DNA of 64,000 nucleotides, taken from contig CAJAQB010000003.1 in NCBI GenBank assembly GCA_903943975.1, forward strand, positions 1 to 64,000. Reading direction: 5' to 3'. The notes beneath the pieces are model-generated. The model did no database searches, had not been told where the DNA came from, and saw only the letters and a program-made list of their open reading frames with translations. The stretch comes from Synechococcus lacustris (GTDB taxonomy: Bacteria > Cyanobacteriota > Cyanobacteriia > PCC-6307 > Cyanobiaceae). A program made the translations under genes and the position numbers. Every line of letters starts with the position of its first letter. Position 1 is the stretch's first letter. Positions 1 to 8,870 of this stretch are shown here, in pieces.

Positions 1-167
1 CGCTGGTGCGGGCCGCCCGCGTGGCCGAGCTGGATGTGGCCAGCTTCATCTCCCACCTCGGCCGCCTTGGCATCCCAGCGATCCGCCTGACGTCTGCCGA
101 AACCAACGCCGATCTCGACACCCTGGAGCAGTGGCTGCAATCGTCATCACCGATGCCAGTCCGCTGA
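1..167 (+). CDS. UPF0175-like antitoxin, C-terminal part
   Basis: An open frame runs in from the left edge (first full codon at 3) and stops with TGA at 165-167. The visible 54 residues end in a segment rich in Leu and Ala with an LxRLGIPAIRL-like stretch typical of the C-terminus of UPF0175 proteins. The next gene starts inside it at 131, in another frame, and encodes a DUF3368 PIN protein. That overlapping order is the usual one for UPF0175/DUF3368 toxin-antitoxin pairs. The N-terminus lies outside the window, so the family call rests mainly on this context. Confidence 0.55.
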   Translation, partial: LVRAARVAELDVASFISHLGRLGIPAIRLTSAETNADLDTLEQWLQSSSPMPVR

Positions 168-619
168 TCGCGCTGGCCCGGGTGAACGGGCTGGACTGGC
201 TCCAGCAGCTGTTCACCGAGGTTGTGGTCACCGACGTGGTGCTCTCTGAGGTGCTCACGGGCCGCTACCCGGACACGGAAGCCCCGATCCAGCAGGCCCT
301 CGCAGCGGGCTGGTTACAGGCTGCTGCCATTGAAACCAGCGAACCGGCGCTGCCCGATCTCGATGAGGGAGAAGCCGCCAGCATCCGCCTGGCCCTGAGC
401 AGCAGCGAGCCGGTGCTGCTACTGATTGATGAACGCGCCGGGCGGGCGGTGGCCCAGGAGCTTGGCCTCAGTGTGGCCGGCACTGCCGCAGTGATAGGCC
501 TGGCCCGCCAACGGGGCTTGATCGCTTCTGCCCGAGACGTGTTCGCGGCCCTGCATGCCAGCGATTTCCGCATCGCTCCGGCGGTGATCCAGGCCGTCCT
601 GGATCGCTGTGGCGACTGA
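131..619 (+). CDS. PIN-domain (DUF3368) toxin-like RNase
   Basis: The 162-residue protein starts at GTG 131 and opens with ITDASPLIAL, the first acidic motif of PIN nucleases. A second acidic patch (LDEGEAASIRLAL) and a third (LLIDERAGRAVA, then GTAAVIGLA) follow in the order expected for DUF3368 PIN proteins. Such proteins act as Mg-dependent RNases and are held inactive by a partner antitoxin. The start lies 37 bases inside the UPF0175-like gene, so the two are translationally linked. Length and motifs look complete. The RNA target cannot be told. Confidence 0.8.
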   Translation: MAAIVITDASPLIALARVNGLDWLQQLFTEVVVTDVVLSEVLTGRYPDTEAPIQQALAAGWLQAAAIETSEPALPDLDEGEAASIRLALSSSEPVLLLIDERAGRAVAQELGLSVAGTAAVIGLARQRGLIASARDVFAALHASDFRIAPAVIQAVLDRCGD

Positions 620-951
620 GCTGGAGCAGGGCTGGAAGGCGATGCCCCCGCCATGGCCTCGGTGTAGAGCAAGGGCTCTTGAGCGGCCTTCTGGCCCTGT
701 GGGCTGAGGCCATCGAGGAACAGCCCGACGAACTTGTTGTTCTCCTCGTCACCGATCCGGTGATCCATCACCTTGCTCCAGGTTCACTGGAACTCAGCCT
801 GCCTCGCCAGCCAGCCCCAACTGCTGGCGCAGCTCGGCCCCATCGATCACCCCCCGCTCATGCAGCACAGCCGGAGTCAGCACTGCAGGGCGTGGGTTCT
901 CCCTCACGGATGGCGTGAGGCCTTCCCGCACCGCGGACACCAGCGGCTTGC
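620..951. other. No intact gene; possible phage debris
   Basis: No complete gene is visible in these 332 bases. On the minus strand, short open pieces look protein-like: one at about 794-943 contains LTPAVLHERGVIDGAELR, and one at about 640-771 contains MDHRIGDEENNKFVG. They lie in different frames just downstream of the terminase fragment and resemble the broken end of phage structural genes. I cannot assign them to a family. Confidence 0.35.
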
Positions 952-1377
952 TCACCTGCTCACCAGCAGTGGCGTCACCACCGGCTGGATGCCTTGGGCC
1001 TTCCAGTAGCGGCCCTCTAGCCAGAGGGCGCCGTGGCAGAAGGCATCCACCAGGTCCTTGCTGCCCTTGGGAAAGCGGATCGCCTCCTCCACCAGCGGCT
1101 GGGCGCGGTGGTGGAAGCGGATTTGACCTGCTTCCACCAGGGGGGCGAAGGCATGGGCGCGGGTTTCCTTGCTGCCACGGGCGGTGATCGGCAGCATCCC
1201 CGGCACGCGGCGCCGGAGGGTCTGCAGCACCGCCGGCCCGTTGGCGGCGTCCTCGATCAGCACGGCGTTGGGCCTGAGGCCCTGCTGCTCCAGCGCCTGC
1301 AGGCAGCCCAGCAGGAAGCGGATCACCTCCGGCAAACCAAAGCGATGCCGGGCGGCCCAAAGCACCTCCATCTCCAA
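952..1377 (-). pseudogene. Phage terminase large subunit, nuclease-domain fragment
   Basis: The 141-residue reading frame covers only the RNase H-like nuclease half of a large terminase. It has VLIEDAANGPAVLQTLR, the acidic motif following the beta strand, then FPKGSKDLVDAFCHG, the last Asp-containing motif (usually D-D-x-x-DA). The ATPase domain with its Walker motifs is missing upstream. The frame stays open upstream of the TTG at 1377 without a recognisable start, and downstream it breaks up. It is best read as a prophage remnant within the island that ends at tRNA-Gly. Confidence 0.65.
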
Positions 1378-1493
1378 GGCGGTGCTCTGAGGCTGCCCCT
1401 CGTGTTCGCCTGTGCGCGGGTTGAGCGTTCTCGGTGGTGGTGCCAGTAGGCCTGCCAGGCAGAAACCGCAGTAGTCGCTCTCCGCCTCCCAAC

Positions 1494-1772
1494 GTGCTGA
1501 CCGCGAGCTCGGGACTGCTGCTCGGCACCCCGTCTGACGAGGAGCTCACCTTGGGGGATGCCTGGCTGGAGGTGTTCCAGCAAGTGCTGCCGCGCAGCCA
1601 GTTCTGCGCAGCCGGAAAGCTCGTAGCCAGGGCTTACCGCGAGGAGTTCAAAGAAGAACCCCCTCGCCGCCAACAGTTTGTTGACGGCGCCCCGCGCCAG
1701 GTCAAGAGCTATCGCCGCTCCTGGTTGATCGACACCCTCAAGCGCTGCCGCGCCCAGCTGGCAGGGGGCTGA
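1494..1772 (+). CDS. Hypothetical protein of the island
   Basis: I do not recognise this protein. A GTG at 1494 would give 92 residues. The frame is open to 1434 but the extra residues are low-complexity Arg/Pro/Ser. The body looks like a folded domain: GDAWLEVFQQVLP is a probable helix, followed by AAGKLVARAYREEF and a basic C-terminus YRRSWLIDTLKRCRAQ. Its TGA overlaps the ATG of the next small gene by one base, which suggests co-translation. The DNA also reads open on the minus strand, so a shadow frame is possible. Confidence 0.4.
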   Translation: MLTASSGLLLGTPSDEELTLGDAWLEVFQQVLPRSQFCAAGKLVARAYREEFKEEPPRRQQFVDGAPRQVKSYRRSWLIDTLKRCRAQLAGG

Positions 1773-1942
1773 TGGAAACCGCCACAACGCCAACCCGCCA
1801 GCTGCGGCTGCGGGGGGTGCTCACCCCGGGCAAGCACTACAGGCGTTGGGGCTGCACCCAGGGACGCGGTCCCCTGCAGTGGCACTTGGAGAACGTGGAG
1901 GCCACCATTACTGGGTGGAGCCGGCGGCATCTGAGGTTCTGA
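1772..1942 (+). CDS. Small basic hypothetical protein
   Basis: This 56-residue frame starts at an ATG that shares its A with the stop of the preceding gene. It contains RLRGVLTPGKHYRRWGC and ends in GWSRRHLRF, so it is strongly basic with two Trp in its second half. No family is recognised. The coupling to the upstream frame is the main reason to report it. Confidence 0.35.
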   Translation: METATTPTRQLRLRGVLTPGKHYRRWGCTQGRGPLQWHLENVEATITGWSRRHLRF

Positions 1943-1946
1943 GGCC

Positions 1947-2492
1947 TCAACCGCCCGATTGCAGAGGTGGGAGGGCACTCAGAGAGAGGAATAACCGTTC
2001 CGGTCGGCCTGGCAAGGGCCGGAACCCCATCGACGCGTAGAAGCTGTGGAGGCGAGCGCGTTCCGCTTCTCCAGCAGTGCCCACCACATCGAGCAACATC
2101 AGCCGCACACCCAGGATCTGCCCCGCCCGTTGGCACTGCTGAATGGCATCCACCAGCAGGATGCGCCCCAGCCCCTTGCCCTGCTGTCTCCCGTCGACAG
2201 CAAGGTGGCTGAGAAAAACGCCTGGGATCAGATTCGAGCGTGGTACCCGCGGGGCAGCATCGAAAGGCACGTCGGCCACGCCAATGGCATGGGCATTGAT
2301 GGCGTAGAAGCCCAGGCAGGCCCGAGGTTCGTCGACCTGGGCGGCGTCAGTGGCAACGTAGAGCCGGGTGTAGCCATCACGCTGCTGGCGCTTGGCGGTG
2401 CGGCGCAGAAAGTTGTCCTGGCTGTCGCTGCCGCAGCGGAAGTCCTTGGTGTCGTGCAAGCCAGGGTCAAAGGCTTCGATCCGATACGCCAC
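1947..2492 (-). CDS. tacT: GNAT acetyltransferase toxin, TacT-like
   Basis: The 181-residue protein is a GNAT-fold acetyltransferase of the kind that forms type II toxins and acetylates aminoacyl-tRNA. It shows LSHLAVDGRQQGKGLGRILL, which carries the acetyl-CoA pyrophosphate-binding Q/RxxGxG/A loop, and a late FYASMGF strand-helix with the conserved Tyr. GTG 2492 was chosen because it lies four bases after the stop of the DUF1778 antitoxin gene. The longer open frame to 2654 would run deep into that gene. The toxin and antitoxin form one transcription unit. Substrate tRNA is unknown. Confidence 0.8.
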   Translation of the reverse strand: MAYRIEAFDPGLHDTKDFRCGSDSQDNFLRRTAKRQQRDGYTRLYVATDAAQVDEPRACLGFYAINAHAIGVADVPFDAAPRVPRSNLIPGVFLSHLAVDGRQQGKGLGRILLVDAIQQCQRAGQILGVRLMLLDVVGTAGEAERARLHSFYASMGFRPLPGRPERLFLSLSALPPLQSGG

Positions 2493-2496
2493 CGGG

Positions 2497-2817
2497 TCAG
2501 GAGCGCACGACCTGGTCCTGGTGCAGCTGCCAAGCCTCCAGCAGGGCGGGCGTTGGCGTGGTCTCTTCGTCGAGGGCGGCGAGCAGTGCTTGGTGATTGC
2601 CCTGGCTGAGCAGGGTCTGCTGCCTGCCACTGAGCAGATCCTGAGCTTGTGCATACGCCGACATCACCACAAAGGCGGAGGCCTCGATGCCCATCAGGTC
2701 TGCTGCCGCCTCAATGCTGGCCTTCACCGAGGGCTTAGTGCGCTGGTCCATCCGAGCCGAGCGGGGCTCGTCGATCGCTTCGATCGCCGCATGGACCGTG
2801 GTCTCGACAGGCGACAT
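2497..2817 (-). CDS. tacA: DUF1778 antitoxin, TacA-like
   Basis: This 106-residue protein has the DUF1778 layout. An N-terminal ribbon-helix-helix region includes RMDQRTKPSVKASIEAAADL and FVVMSAYAQAQDLL. A C-terminal tail (LLAALDEETTPTPALLEAW) is of the type that wraps around the partner acetyltransferase. It precedes the GNAT toxin gene in the same operon. Such antitoxins bind DNA and repress their own promoter, so autoregulation is likely but not shown here. The N-terminal 20 residues are less typical and another start is possible. Confidence 0.78.
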   Translation of the reverse strand: MSPVETTVHAAIEAIDEPRSARMDQRTKPSVKASIEAAADLMGIEASAFVVMSAYAQAQDLLSGRQQTLLSQGNHQALLAALDEETTPTPALLEAWQLHQDQVVRS

Positions 2818-2839
2818 GACACCCCAGAGATCGATCTCT

Positions 2840-5251
2840 TCATTGTACGGGGCATGACCGTACGTGGCCGCCGTCTGACATGGGCTGCTGAGTCGAGGTC
2901 AGCTCATACCCCATCGCCCGATAGCCCCGCAGCCGCCGCTCCCACATGCGTTGCGGCACGGGATGGCCGAGATCGAGCCAGTCGATGATGCGCACGCTTG
3001 TCTTGCCGCTCTGCTGCCGGTGCAGCCGGCCGGCGTACTGCTGCAGGGTGCCCTTCCAAGACACGGGCATCGCCAGCATCAGGGTGTCGAGCGGCGGGTG
3101 GTCGAATCCTTCCCCCACCAGTCGCCCGGTGGCCAGCACGATGCGGGGTGCCTCAGGGGGCAGCTGCTCCAGCGCGGCCAGGGTGGCACTGCGCTGGCGT
3201 GCGCTCAGGCGACCATGCAGCAGAAACAGGTTCGGCACCTGCTCAGCCAGCGCGCCGGCGATCGCTGTGATGTGGTCCGTTCGCTCGCTCAGCAGCAGCA
3301 GCTTGCGGCCATCAACCCAGCAAGTAAGAGACGCGGCCACAATCAGATCGGTGCGGTGTTGGTCTTCCGCCAGCCGACGCATCAGCTCCTGGATCGATTG
3401 ATCGGTTGGCAGTCCCTCGAGCTGATGGGTGCGGCTCACCAGTTCCAGGGTCTGGGGCGCCCCGGCAGGTCGCTGGGCGGTGTGGCGAATGGGGCCGCAC
3501 TGCATGAACAGGATCGGCTGCAGACCGTCGCGGCGCACCAGGGTGGCCGACAGCCCCAGCACATAGCGGGCCTTCACCTGCCTGAGGATCGTTTCAAAGG
3601 AGGCGGCGGCGATGTGGTGGCACTCATCGACGATCACCTGCCCGTAGCCCTGCACCACGGGGTTCACCTCGCCCTTCCGCCCTAGCGACTGCATCACGGC
3701 GATGTCGAGTTGGCCGGTGGGTTTGGCCTTGCCACCACCAATCGAACCGATCGCCTCTGGTGGGCTGTCCAGGAAGGCTTGCAGCCGCTCCCGCCACTGG
3801 CGCAGCAGCTCGGCCCGATGCACCAGCACCAGGGTATTGACCCCGCGGCGCGCCAGGATCGCTGCTGCCACCACCGTTTTCCCGAAGGCGGTCGGCGCCT
3901 GCAGCACGCCGATGTCATGGCGCAGCATCGCGTCCACGGCGGCCTCCTGGTCATCACGAAGTTGGCCCGTGAACACCAGCTCCAGGGGTGAGCCGTTCTG
4001 GCGTTCATCCACCAGATCGAAGCCGATGCCCAGCTCCTGCAGCAGGGTCTGCACCGGTTCAAGGCAGCCCCGTGGCAGGGCAATGTGCTGGGGAAAGTTC
4101 TCAGCACAGCCGATCACCCGCGGCTTGTCCCACACCGAGAGCCGCATCGCCTGGGCTTTGTAAAAAGCCGGGTTTGCGAAGGCAGCGAGGCGGATCAGGC
4201 GATTGAGCAGTGGCTGCGGCAGGACCGAGCGCTCCACATAGAGGCGATCAGCCAGGGTGAGCGTGAGGGAGGTGGGCAGCGGTCCGCTGAGCCGCGATAG
4301 CGGCACCACCGCCTTCCATGGGGTCCCCAGGTCCTCCTCGTCGAAAAACGCCAGATCGAGGGGATGGGCACCGCCCGTGGCGCTCTGGATCAAGGTCTGA
4401 AGCACCGCCACCGACAACCTCTGCAGGGTTGCCAGATAGGCCCACTGATCGGGATAGGGCTGCAGGTCGTCATCCACGAAGACGCTGCAGCCCCGCTGCC
4501 GGGGATCCTTCTGCAGCGGCAATGCAATCAGGTTGCCAAAGCCGCCCTTAGGCAGGGTGTCCTGGTTGGGGAAGAGGCGGTCGTAGGAACTCAGCTCCAG
4601 CTGGCGCGATGCCTGACAGGTGTGGCTGATCAGGGCTGCCCCCAGCTGGCGAGCCTCCCGCGCCGATACGGCCTCCTCGAAGAACACCCAGACATGGGCG
4701 CCCTCGCCGGAGCGGGAGATCTCCAGCGCTGCGGGCACCGCCAGCTCCCGACATGAGCGCAGAAAGGCCCGGGCGTCGTCCCGCCAGTCCTGCTCGTCAA
4801 AGTCGACGGCCAGCAGGTGGCAGCGGTCGTCCTCCAGCAGGGGGTAGAGGCCGAGGGTGTGGTTTCCGGCCAGATGGCCGTAGATCGCCGCATCGCTGAG
4901 GGGCAGCAGCTCACGGTGCTGGCAGTCGCGGCAGGAGATCCGTGGCTTCTCGCAGATGCCTGGCCGCCACTCATTCGCACAGGCAGGCGCATAGCCCGAT
5001 CGCCCGCTGCTGTTGCTCTGCCAGCGCAGGGCATAGACGTCGTCACGGCCGCGGAAGAGGCGCCGGAACAGCGCCAACTTCTCCTGCGTGGAACTGGGAC
5101 CCTTGGCAGGGGCTGCCTCCGCTACCAACTCGGGTTTCGTTGGGGCAGGTGCGCCAGATCTCCAGGCGATGCCGTGCGTCTCCAGTAGCCCAATCAGGCG
5201 AGCATTCTCCCGGCGCAGCTGATCCAGCTCAGAGGGCATGGAGTGAGCCAT
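2840..5251 (-). CDS. AEP primase-SF2 helicase fusion, TOTE-conflict type
   Basis: The 803-residue protein begins with a short coiled coil (residues 8-26), then an archaeo-eukaryotic primase-like domain. This has a Cys cluster (C91, C100, C107, C110), the hDhD-type motif LLAVDFDEQDW (150-152) and SGEGAHVW (near 185). The second half is a superfamily II helicase: Walker A APTAFGKT near residue 455, DECHH box, LGLSATLVRRDG and QYAGRLHR (motif VI). This pairing is known from TOTE conflict systems, which are predicted anti-invader modules. No separate nuclease domain is visible at the C-terminus. It lies between two toxin-antitoxin modules. Confidence 0.8.
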   Translation of the reverse strand: MAHSMPSELDQLRRENARLIGLLETHGIAWRSGAPAPTKPELVAEAAPAKGPSSTQEKLALFRRLFRGRDDVYALRWQSNSSGRSGYAPACANEWRPGICEKPRISCRDCQHRELLPLSDAAIYGHLAGNHTLGLYPLLEDDRCHLLAVDFDEQDWRDDARAFLRSCRELAVPAALEISRSGEGAHVWVFFEEAVSAREARQLGAALISHTCQASRQLELSSYDRLFPNQDTLPKGGFGNLIALPLQKDPRQRGCSVFVDDDLQPYPDQWAYLATLQRLSVAVLQTLIQSATGGAHPLDLAFFDEEDLGTPWKAVVPLSRLSGPLPTSLTLTLADRLYVERSVLPQPLLNRLIRLAAFANPAFYKAQAMRLSVWDKPRVIGCAENFPQHIALPRGCLEPVQTLLQELGIGFDLVDERQNGSPLELVFTGQLRDDQEAAVDAMLRHDIGVLQAPTAFGKTVVAAAILARRGVNTLVLVHRAELLRQWRERLQAFLDSPPEAIGSIGGGKAKPTGQLDIAVMQSLGRKGEVNPVVQGYGQVIVDECHHIAAASFETILRQVKARYVLGLSATLVRRDGLQPILFMQCGPIRHTAQRPAGAPQTLELVSRTHQLEGLPTDQSIQELMRRLAEDQHRTDLIVAASLTCWVDGRKLLLLSERTDHITAIAGALAEQVPNLFLLHGRLSARQRSATLAALEQLPPEAPRIVLATGRLVGEGFDHPPLDTLMLAMPVSWKGTLQQYAGRLHRQQSGKTSVRIIDWLDLGHPVPQRMWERRLRGYRAMGYELTSTQQPMSDGGHVRSCPVQ

Positions 5252-5257
5252 AGGGCT

Positions 5258-5539
5258 TCAGCGTTGATCGGCCTGGCCATAGACAGCATTGCGCTCCCGC
5301 TTGCCCACTGCCACAACAAGCACAAGCACATCGCGATCCCGCACTTCGTAGACCAAACGAAAACCAGCGGCGCGAAGCTTGATTTTGTAGCGATTACTGG
5401 AGCCCCGCAGCTTGCTGGCGGGAATCCGCGGCTCGATCAGCCGTTCGGCCAGCTTCTTTTTGAACTGCTCCCGAATCCCTGCGGTCAAGGTTCGCCATTC
5501 CTGGAGGGCCTTGGGATGAAAGGCCAGCTCATAGGGCAT
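5258..5539 (-). CDS. RelE/ParE-family toxin
   Basis: The 93-residue protein starts with MPYELAFHPKALQEW, contains LRGSSNRYKIKLRAAGFRL, and then VLVVAVGKRERNAVY. These are the RelE superfamily strands and the conserved basic C-terminal strand (GKRxxxxVY). RelE toxins cleave mRNA on the ribosome. ATG 5539 lies inside the antitoxin gene, 11 bases before its end, as is usual in StbDE/RelBE pairs. The longer frame to 5590 only adds antitoxin-overlapping sequence. Confidence 0.85.
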   Translation of the reverse strand: MPYELAFHPKALQEWRTLTAGIREQFKKKLAERLIEPRIPASKLRGSSNRYKIKLRAAGFRLVYEVRDRDVLVLVVAVGKRERNAVYGQADQR

Positions 5540-5783
5540 CGAGGCTGACCAGCAGCGGCTTCTGCCCATCCGCCAGTCGGGCATCGGCAATGCGGCCGAG
5601 CTCCAGGTCTTCCACGAGATCCATCAGCTCCTCGTAGGCCCGGGCCGGAACGCAGTAGAAGGCCGGCTCGTTGCGGTTGAGCACCGCGACCGCCATCCCT
5701 TCACCTGCCGCCACAGTGGCCATGGGGTTCTTTTTGTGTTCCGAGATGCTTACAGCGGTCTCGGTCAGGACGCGGTGGACCAT
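5529..5783 (-). CDS. Phd/YefM-family antitoxin
   Basis: The 84-residue protein starts at MVHRVLTETAVSISEHKKNP and continues with AVLNRNEPAFYCVPARAYEEL, the Phd/YefM DNA-binding domain of the StbD/RelB subgroup. A C-terminal acidic helix (LMDLVEDLELGRIADARL) follows, which in relatives covers the toxin. ATG 5783 was preferred over the ATG at 5810 because the family begins at this residue. It is the first gene of the pair and probably represses its own promoter. Confidence 0.82.
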   Translation of the reverse strand: MVHRVLTETAVSISEHKKNPMATVAAGEGMAVAVLNRNEPAFYCVPARAYEELMDLVEDLELGRIADARLADGQKPLLVSLDAL

Positions 5784-5908
5784 CAGCGGACCAGGAAAGG
5801 ACGAGACCAAATAATAGGTCTCTAGGCAGGTAGCCAGACAGGTCTAGTCCTCTGCAGGCCGCGCCCGACCAATCTCCAGCGATCCTGCAGATCGCCCTGG
5901 CAATCGGA

Positions 5909-6475
5909 TCAGATCCTGGCCAGGGTCTCCAGCAGCTGCTTGGCGTTCTGCGGCGGGGCCGCCACAGCCACGGCTCCGAGCACGTGGTTCATGTGGTGCC
6001 GGTAGACCCGATGCCAAGTCGACGGCTTGATCTCACCACTGATCAGCTTGTGCTCCCGGAAAGCAGCGATCAGTTCTTCCCAGTGCCCCGGCGCAAGTAC
6101 CGCCGCCATTCCCCTGTGCCTGGGTCGACCGGGGTGGCCTGCCTGCGGACTGCGGCCTGCACCCGCCTCTCCCTCTGCTTCCCTCGATCCATCCGGACGG
6201 GGCATGCGTGCAACGCAAGCATCTGGTTCGATGCCCTGCTGAAACTGCTCATAGACCTGAACCACCGCATCGCGGATCTGGTCGATCTGATCGCACTCCC
6301 ATGGAATAGGCAGCAGCACCTGCCAGCGCCTGCCCCCTCCAGCTCCTGCAGCAATGTTCAGGCGCGCATGACCACGGTGATTGAGCACCGTCCAGCCACG
6401 GCGGCAGCCCTTCTGAAACAGGGCATGAGACACCACCGCCCTGATCGTGTCCTCCCAGCCACGGGCCGCCGGCAT
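5909..6475 (-). pseudogene. Truncated tyrosine integrase, N-terminal part
   Basis: The 188-residue frame reads like the arm-binding and core-binding parts of a phage-type integrase: GWTVLNHRGHARLNI near the start, a helix IRDAVVQVYEQFQQG, and later HWEELIAAFREHKLISGEIKPSTWHRVYR followed by helices ending in LLETLARI. It stops before any catalytic R...H-x-x-R...Y residues, so it cannot recombine. It begins 128 bases from the 3' end of tRNA-Gly on the same strand, the classic place for an island integrase. Confidence 0.65.
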
Positions 6476-6602
6476 GTGAGACGTTTGGTGAGATGTTTCG
6501 TCTCACAGCCTGGCACGAGCAAACAAGCGCTGGCGGAGACTGGAATACATTAAGCCAGTACCAGCAAAGGCTTTTAGCCGAAAACCCTTATTGAGAACAG
6601 GA

Positions 6603-6673
<71 letters not shown>

Positions 6674-6769
6674 GTCATTCGGTCCCAGCCTGTGGCTCTG
6701 AGGGGTGGCTCAGAAGCCATGGGCCCCAAACATTGTGCAGCATGATGGGCGCCGCGTGAACGCCTTCGT

Positions 6770-8119
6770 TTGACCAGCCCCAACCAACGCCGACTGCTCT
6801 GGAGCTACGGCATCGGCGATGCCGGCACGGGCATGGCAGCCACCCAAATGGGCTTTTACCTATTTGTGTTTTTCACCTCAGTGGTGGGGTTGCCCCCCTG
6901 GATGGCGGGTTCAGTGCTGATGGTGCTGAAGCTCTGGGATGGGGTGAATGATCCCTTTGTGGGCTTTCTCAGCGACCACACCAAGCACCGACTCGGCCCG
7001 CGGCTGCCCTGGATTCTCTGGGGGGCAATCCCGCTGGGCCTCTGTGTGATGGCCACCTGGTGGGTGCCGCCGGGGGGGGTGTGGATGAAGTTCTGCTTTT
7101 TGGTGGTGATCGCTTTCCTCACCCAAACCACCTACACCTGCGTAAACCTGCCCTACTCCGCCCTGGCGGCGGAGCTCACCAGCGATGTAGACCAGCGCAC
7201 CCGGCTCAACGCCGCCCGCTTCACAGGCTCAATCCTGGCGGGCCTCACCGGCATCGTGATTGCAGCCTGGTTGATCAATGGCAATGGTGCCGCTGGTTAC
7301 CAGCGCATGGGACTCCTCAGCGGCCTGGTGATTGCCCTCGGCACCCTGGTTTGCGCCTGGGGACTTAAACCGTTTGCCACCTCTTGCCAGCAGCCCAGCA
7401 ATAAGCCAGAACCACTGGGCCAACAACTACTGCGCATCGCCCGCAACGGCCGCTTCCTGCAGGTGCTGGGCCTGTACCTGCTGCTCTGGGGCGCCCTGCA
7501 GTTGATGCAGCCGGTGGCCCTGCTCTACCTCTCGGTGGTGATGCACCTGCCCGAGAGCTGGAGCACCTGGATCCTGGTGCCGTTTCAGCTGAGTGCCCTG
7601 GCGGGTTTACAGCTGTGGAGCTGGGTCAGTAGCCGTTGGGGTCGCATCCCCGCCCTGCGTTGTGGCTCGCTGATCTGGGTTGGTTCCTGCCTGGTGGCGA
7701 TGGTGCTGGTGCCCCTCAACGGGGCCCTGCCGCCGTTTGGATCCCTGGGCAACGGCATTGGCTTGATCATGCTGGTGCTCACGATCATGGGGGTGGGCCT
7801 GGGGGCCGCCACCGCATACCTGATCCCCTGGTCGCTACTGCCCGATGCGATCGACGCTGACCCCGATAAACCAGCGGGGCTTTACACCGCCTGGATGGTG
7901 ATCATTCAAAAAATCGGCATCGGTTTCAGTGTGTTCATGCTGGGTAATGGCCTCAGCTTGAGCGGCTACCGGGCGGCCGCTGGCATGGTGCAACCGGATT
8001 CAGCCCTCACCACCATTCGCCTTTGCATGGGCGTAATCCCGGCGGTGTTAGTGGTGTTGGGGCTGCTGGTGGTGCGGCGCTGGCCGCGGCGGGTACATCC
8101 CCACGGGCTACAGCCGTGA
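6770..8119 (+). CDS. GPH-family sugar:cation symporter
   Basis: The 449-residue protein has about twelve hydrophobic segments and the glycoside-pentoside-hexuronide family signature region near the N-terminus (LWDGVNDPFVGFLSDHTKHRLG), followed by RPWIL-like RLPWILWG. A second repeat carries ADAIDADPDKPAGLYTAW, typical of the C-terminal half. It should move a sugar or related solute with Na+ or H+ across the inner membrane. TTG 6770 is the only plausible start, since a stop lies in frame at 6743. Its stop overlaps the start of the MlaE gene (GTGA). The substrate is unknown. Confidence 0.82.
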   Translation: MTSPNQRRLLWSYGIGDAGTGMAATQMGFYLFVFFTSVVGLPPWMAGSVLMVLKLWDGVNDPFVGFLSDHTKHRLGPRLPWILWGAIPLGLCVMATWWVPPGGVWMKFCFLVVIAFLTQTTYTCVNLPYSALAAELTSDVDQRTRLNAARFTGSILAGLTGIVIAAWLINGNGAAGYQRMGLLSGLVIALGTLVCAWGLKPFATSCQQPSNKPEPLGQQLLRIARNGRFLQVLGLYLLLWGALQLMQPVALLYLSVVMHLPESWSTWILVPFQLSALAGLQLWSWVSSRWGRIPALRCGSLIWVGSCLVAMVLVPLNGALPPFGSLGNGIGLIMLVLTIMGVGLGAATAYLIPWSLLPDAIDADPDKPAGLYTAWMVIIQKIGIGFSVFMLGNGLSLSGYRAAAGMVQPDSALTTIRLCMGVIPAVLVVLGLLVVRRWPRRVHPHGLQP

Positions 8120-8862
8120 AAGCACCCCGCTGGTTACGGCGCCTGGGCAGCAGTGCCCTGATTGGTGGCCAGGCCCTGGCGGCCGTGGCCAAGGGCAAGG
8201 TGAATCTCTCGGAACTCACCGACAACCTGATGGAGGCTGGCCCCTCCAGCTTTCTGGTGGTGATGATCACCGGCCTGGCCGCCGGCACGGTGTTCAACAT
8301 CCAGGTGGCCGCGGAGCTCACCAAACAGGGGGCCGCCTCCACCGTGGGCGGCATCCTCGCCCTAGGGCTCTCGCGGGAAATCGCGCCGCTACTTACGGCC
8401 ACGTTGCTCACGGGCAAGGTGGCCACCGCCTATGCCGCCTCCCTGGGCACGATGAAGGTGACCGAGCAGATCGATGCGATCACGATGCTGCGCACCGATC
8501 CCGTGGAGTATTTGGTGGTGCCCCGGGTGCTGGCCCTTCTGGTGATGGCACCGGTGCAGTGCCTGCTTTTCTTCACGGTGGGGATCTGGTCGGGGCAGCT
8601 GAGCAGCACCGCCCTCTACCGAATCCCCCCCAACGTGTTCTGGACTTCGGTGCGCACCTGGATGCAGCCCAGTGATGTGCCCTCGATGCTGCTCAAGGCC
8701 ACGGTATTTGGCCTGGAGATTGCGATCCTGGCCTGCGGCTGGGGGCTCACCACCCGGGGCGGCCCCAAGGAAGTGGGCACCAGCACCACCGGGGCCGTGG
8801 TTATGACTCTGGTGGTAATCGCCCTCACTGATGTGGTGCTTACTCAACTGCTCTATGGCTGA
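8116..8862 (+). CDS. mlaE: MlaE-family ABC transporter permease
   Basis: The 248-residue protein belongs to the MlaE/DUF140 permease family, which moves phospholipids or similar lipids between membranes. Diagnostic stretches are MITGLAAGTVFNIQVA, GLSREIAPLLTATLLTGKVA, and the coupling-helix region GTMKVTEQIDAI. The family's TLRTDP-type motif (MLRTDPVEYL) is present. GTG 8116 gives a four-base overlap with the upstream transporter gene and the family's usual length. No MlaF or MlaD partner is adjacent. In cyanobacteria these are often encoded elsewhere. Confidence 0.88.
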   Translation: MKAPRWLRRLGSSALIGGQALAAVAKGKVNLSELTDNLMEAGPSSFLVVMITGLAAGTVFNIQVAAELTKQGAASTVGGILALGLSREIAPLLTATLLTGKVATAYAASLGTMKVTEQIDAITMLRTDPVEYLVVPRVLALLVMAPVQCLLFFTVGIWSGQLSSTALYRIPPNVFWTSVRTWMQPSDVPSMLLKATVFGLEIAILACGWGLTTRGGPKEVGTSTTGAVVMTLVVIALTDVVLTQLLYG

Positions 8863-8870
8863 ACTTCCCC

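Noticed and set aside
794-1549. Minus frame of 251 codons overlapping the terminase fragment
   Set aside because: Mostly Gly/Pro/Arg-rich shadow of the terminase frame; only its last 50 residues look protein-like.
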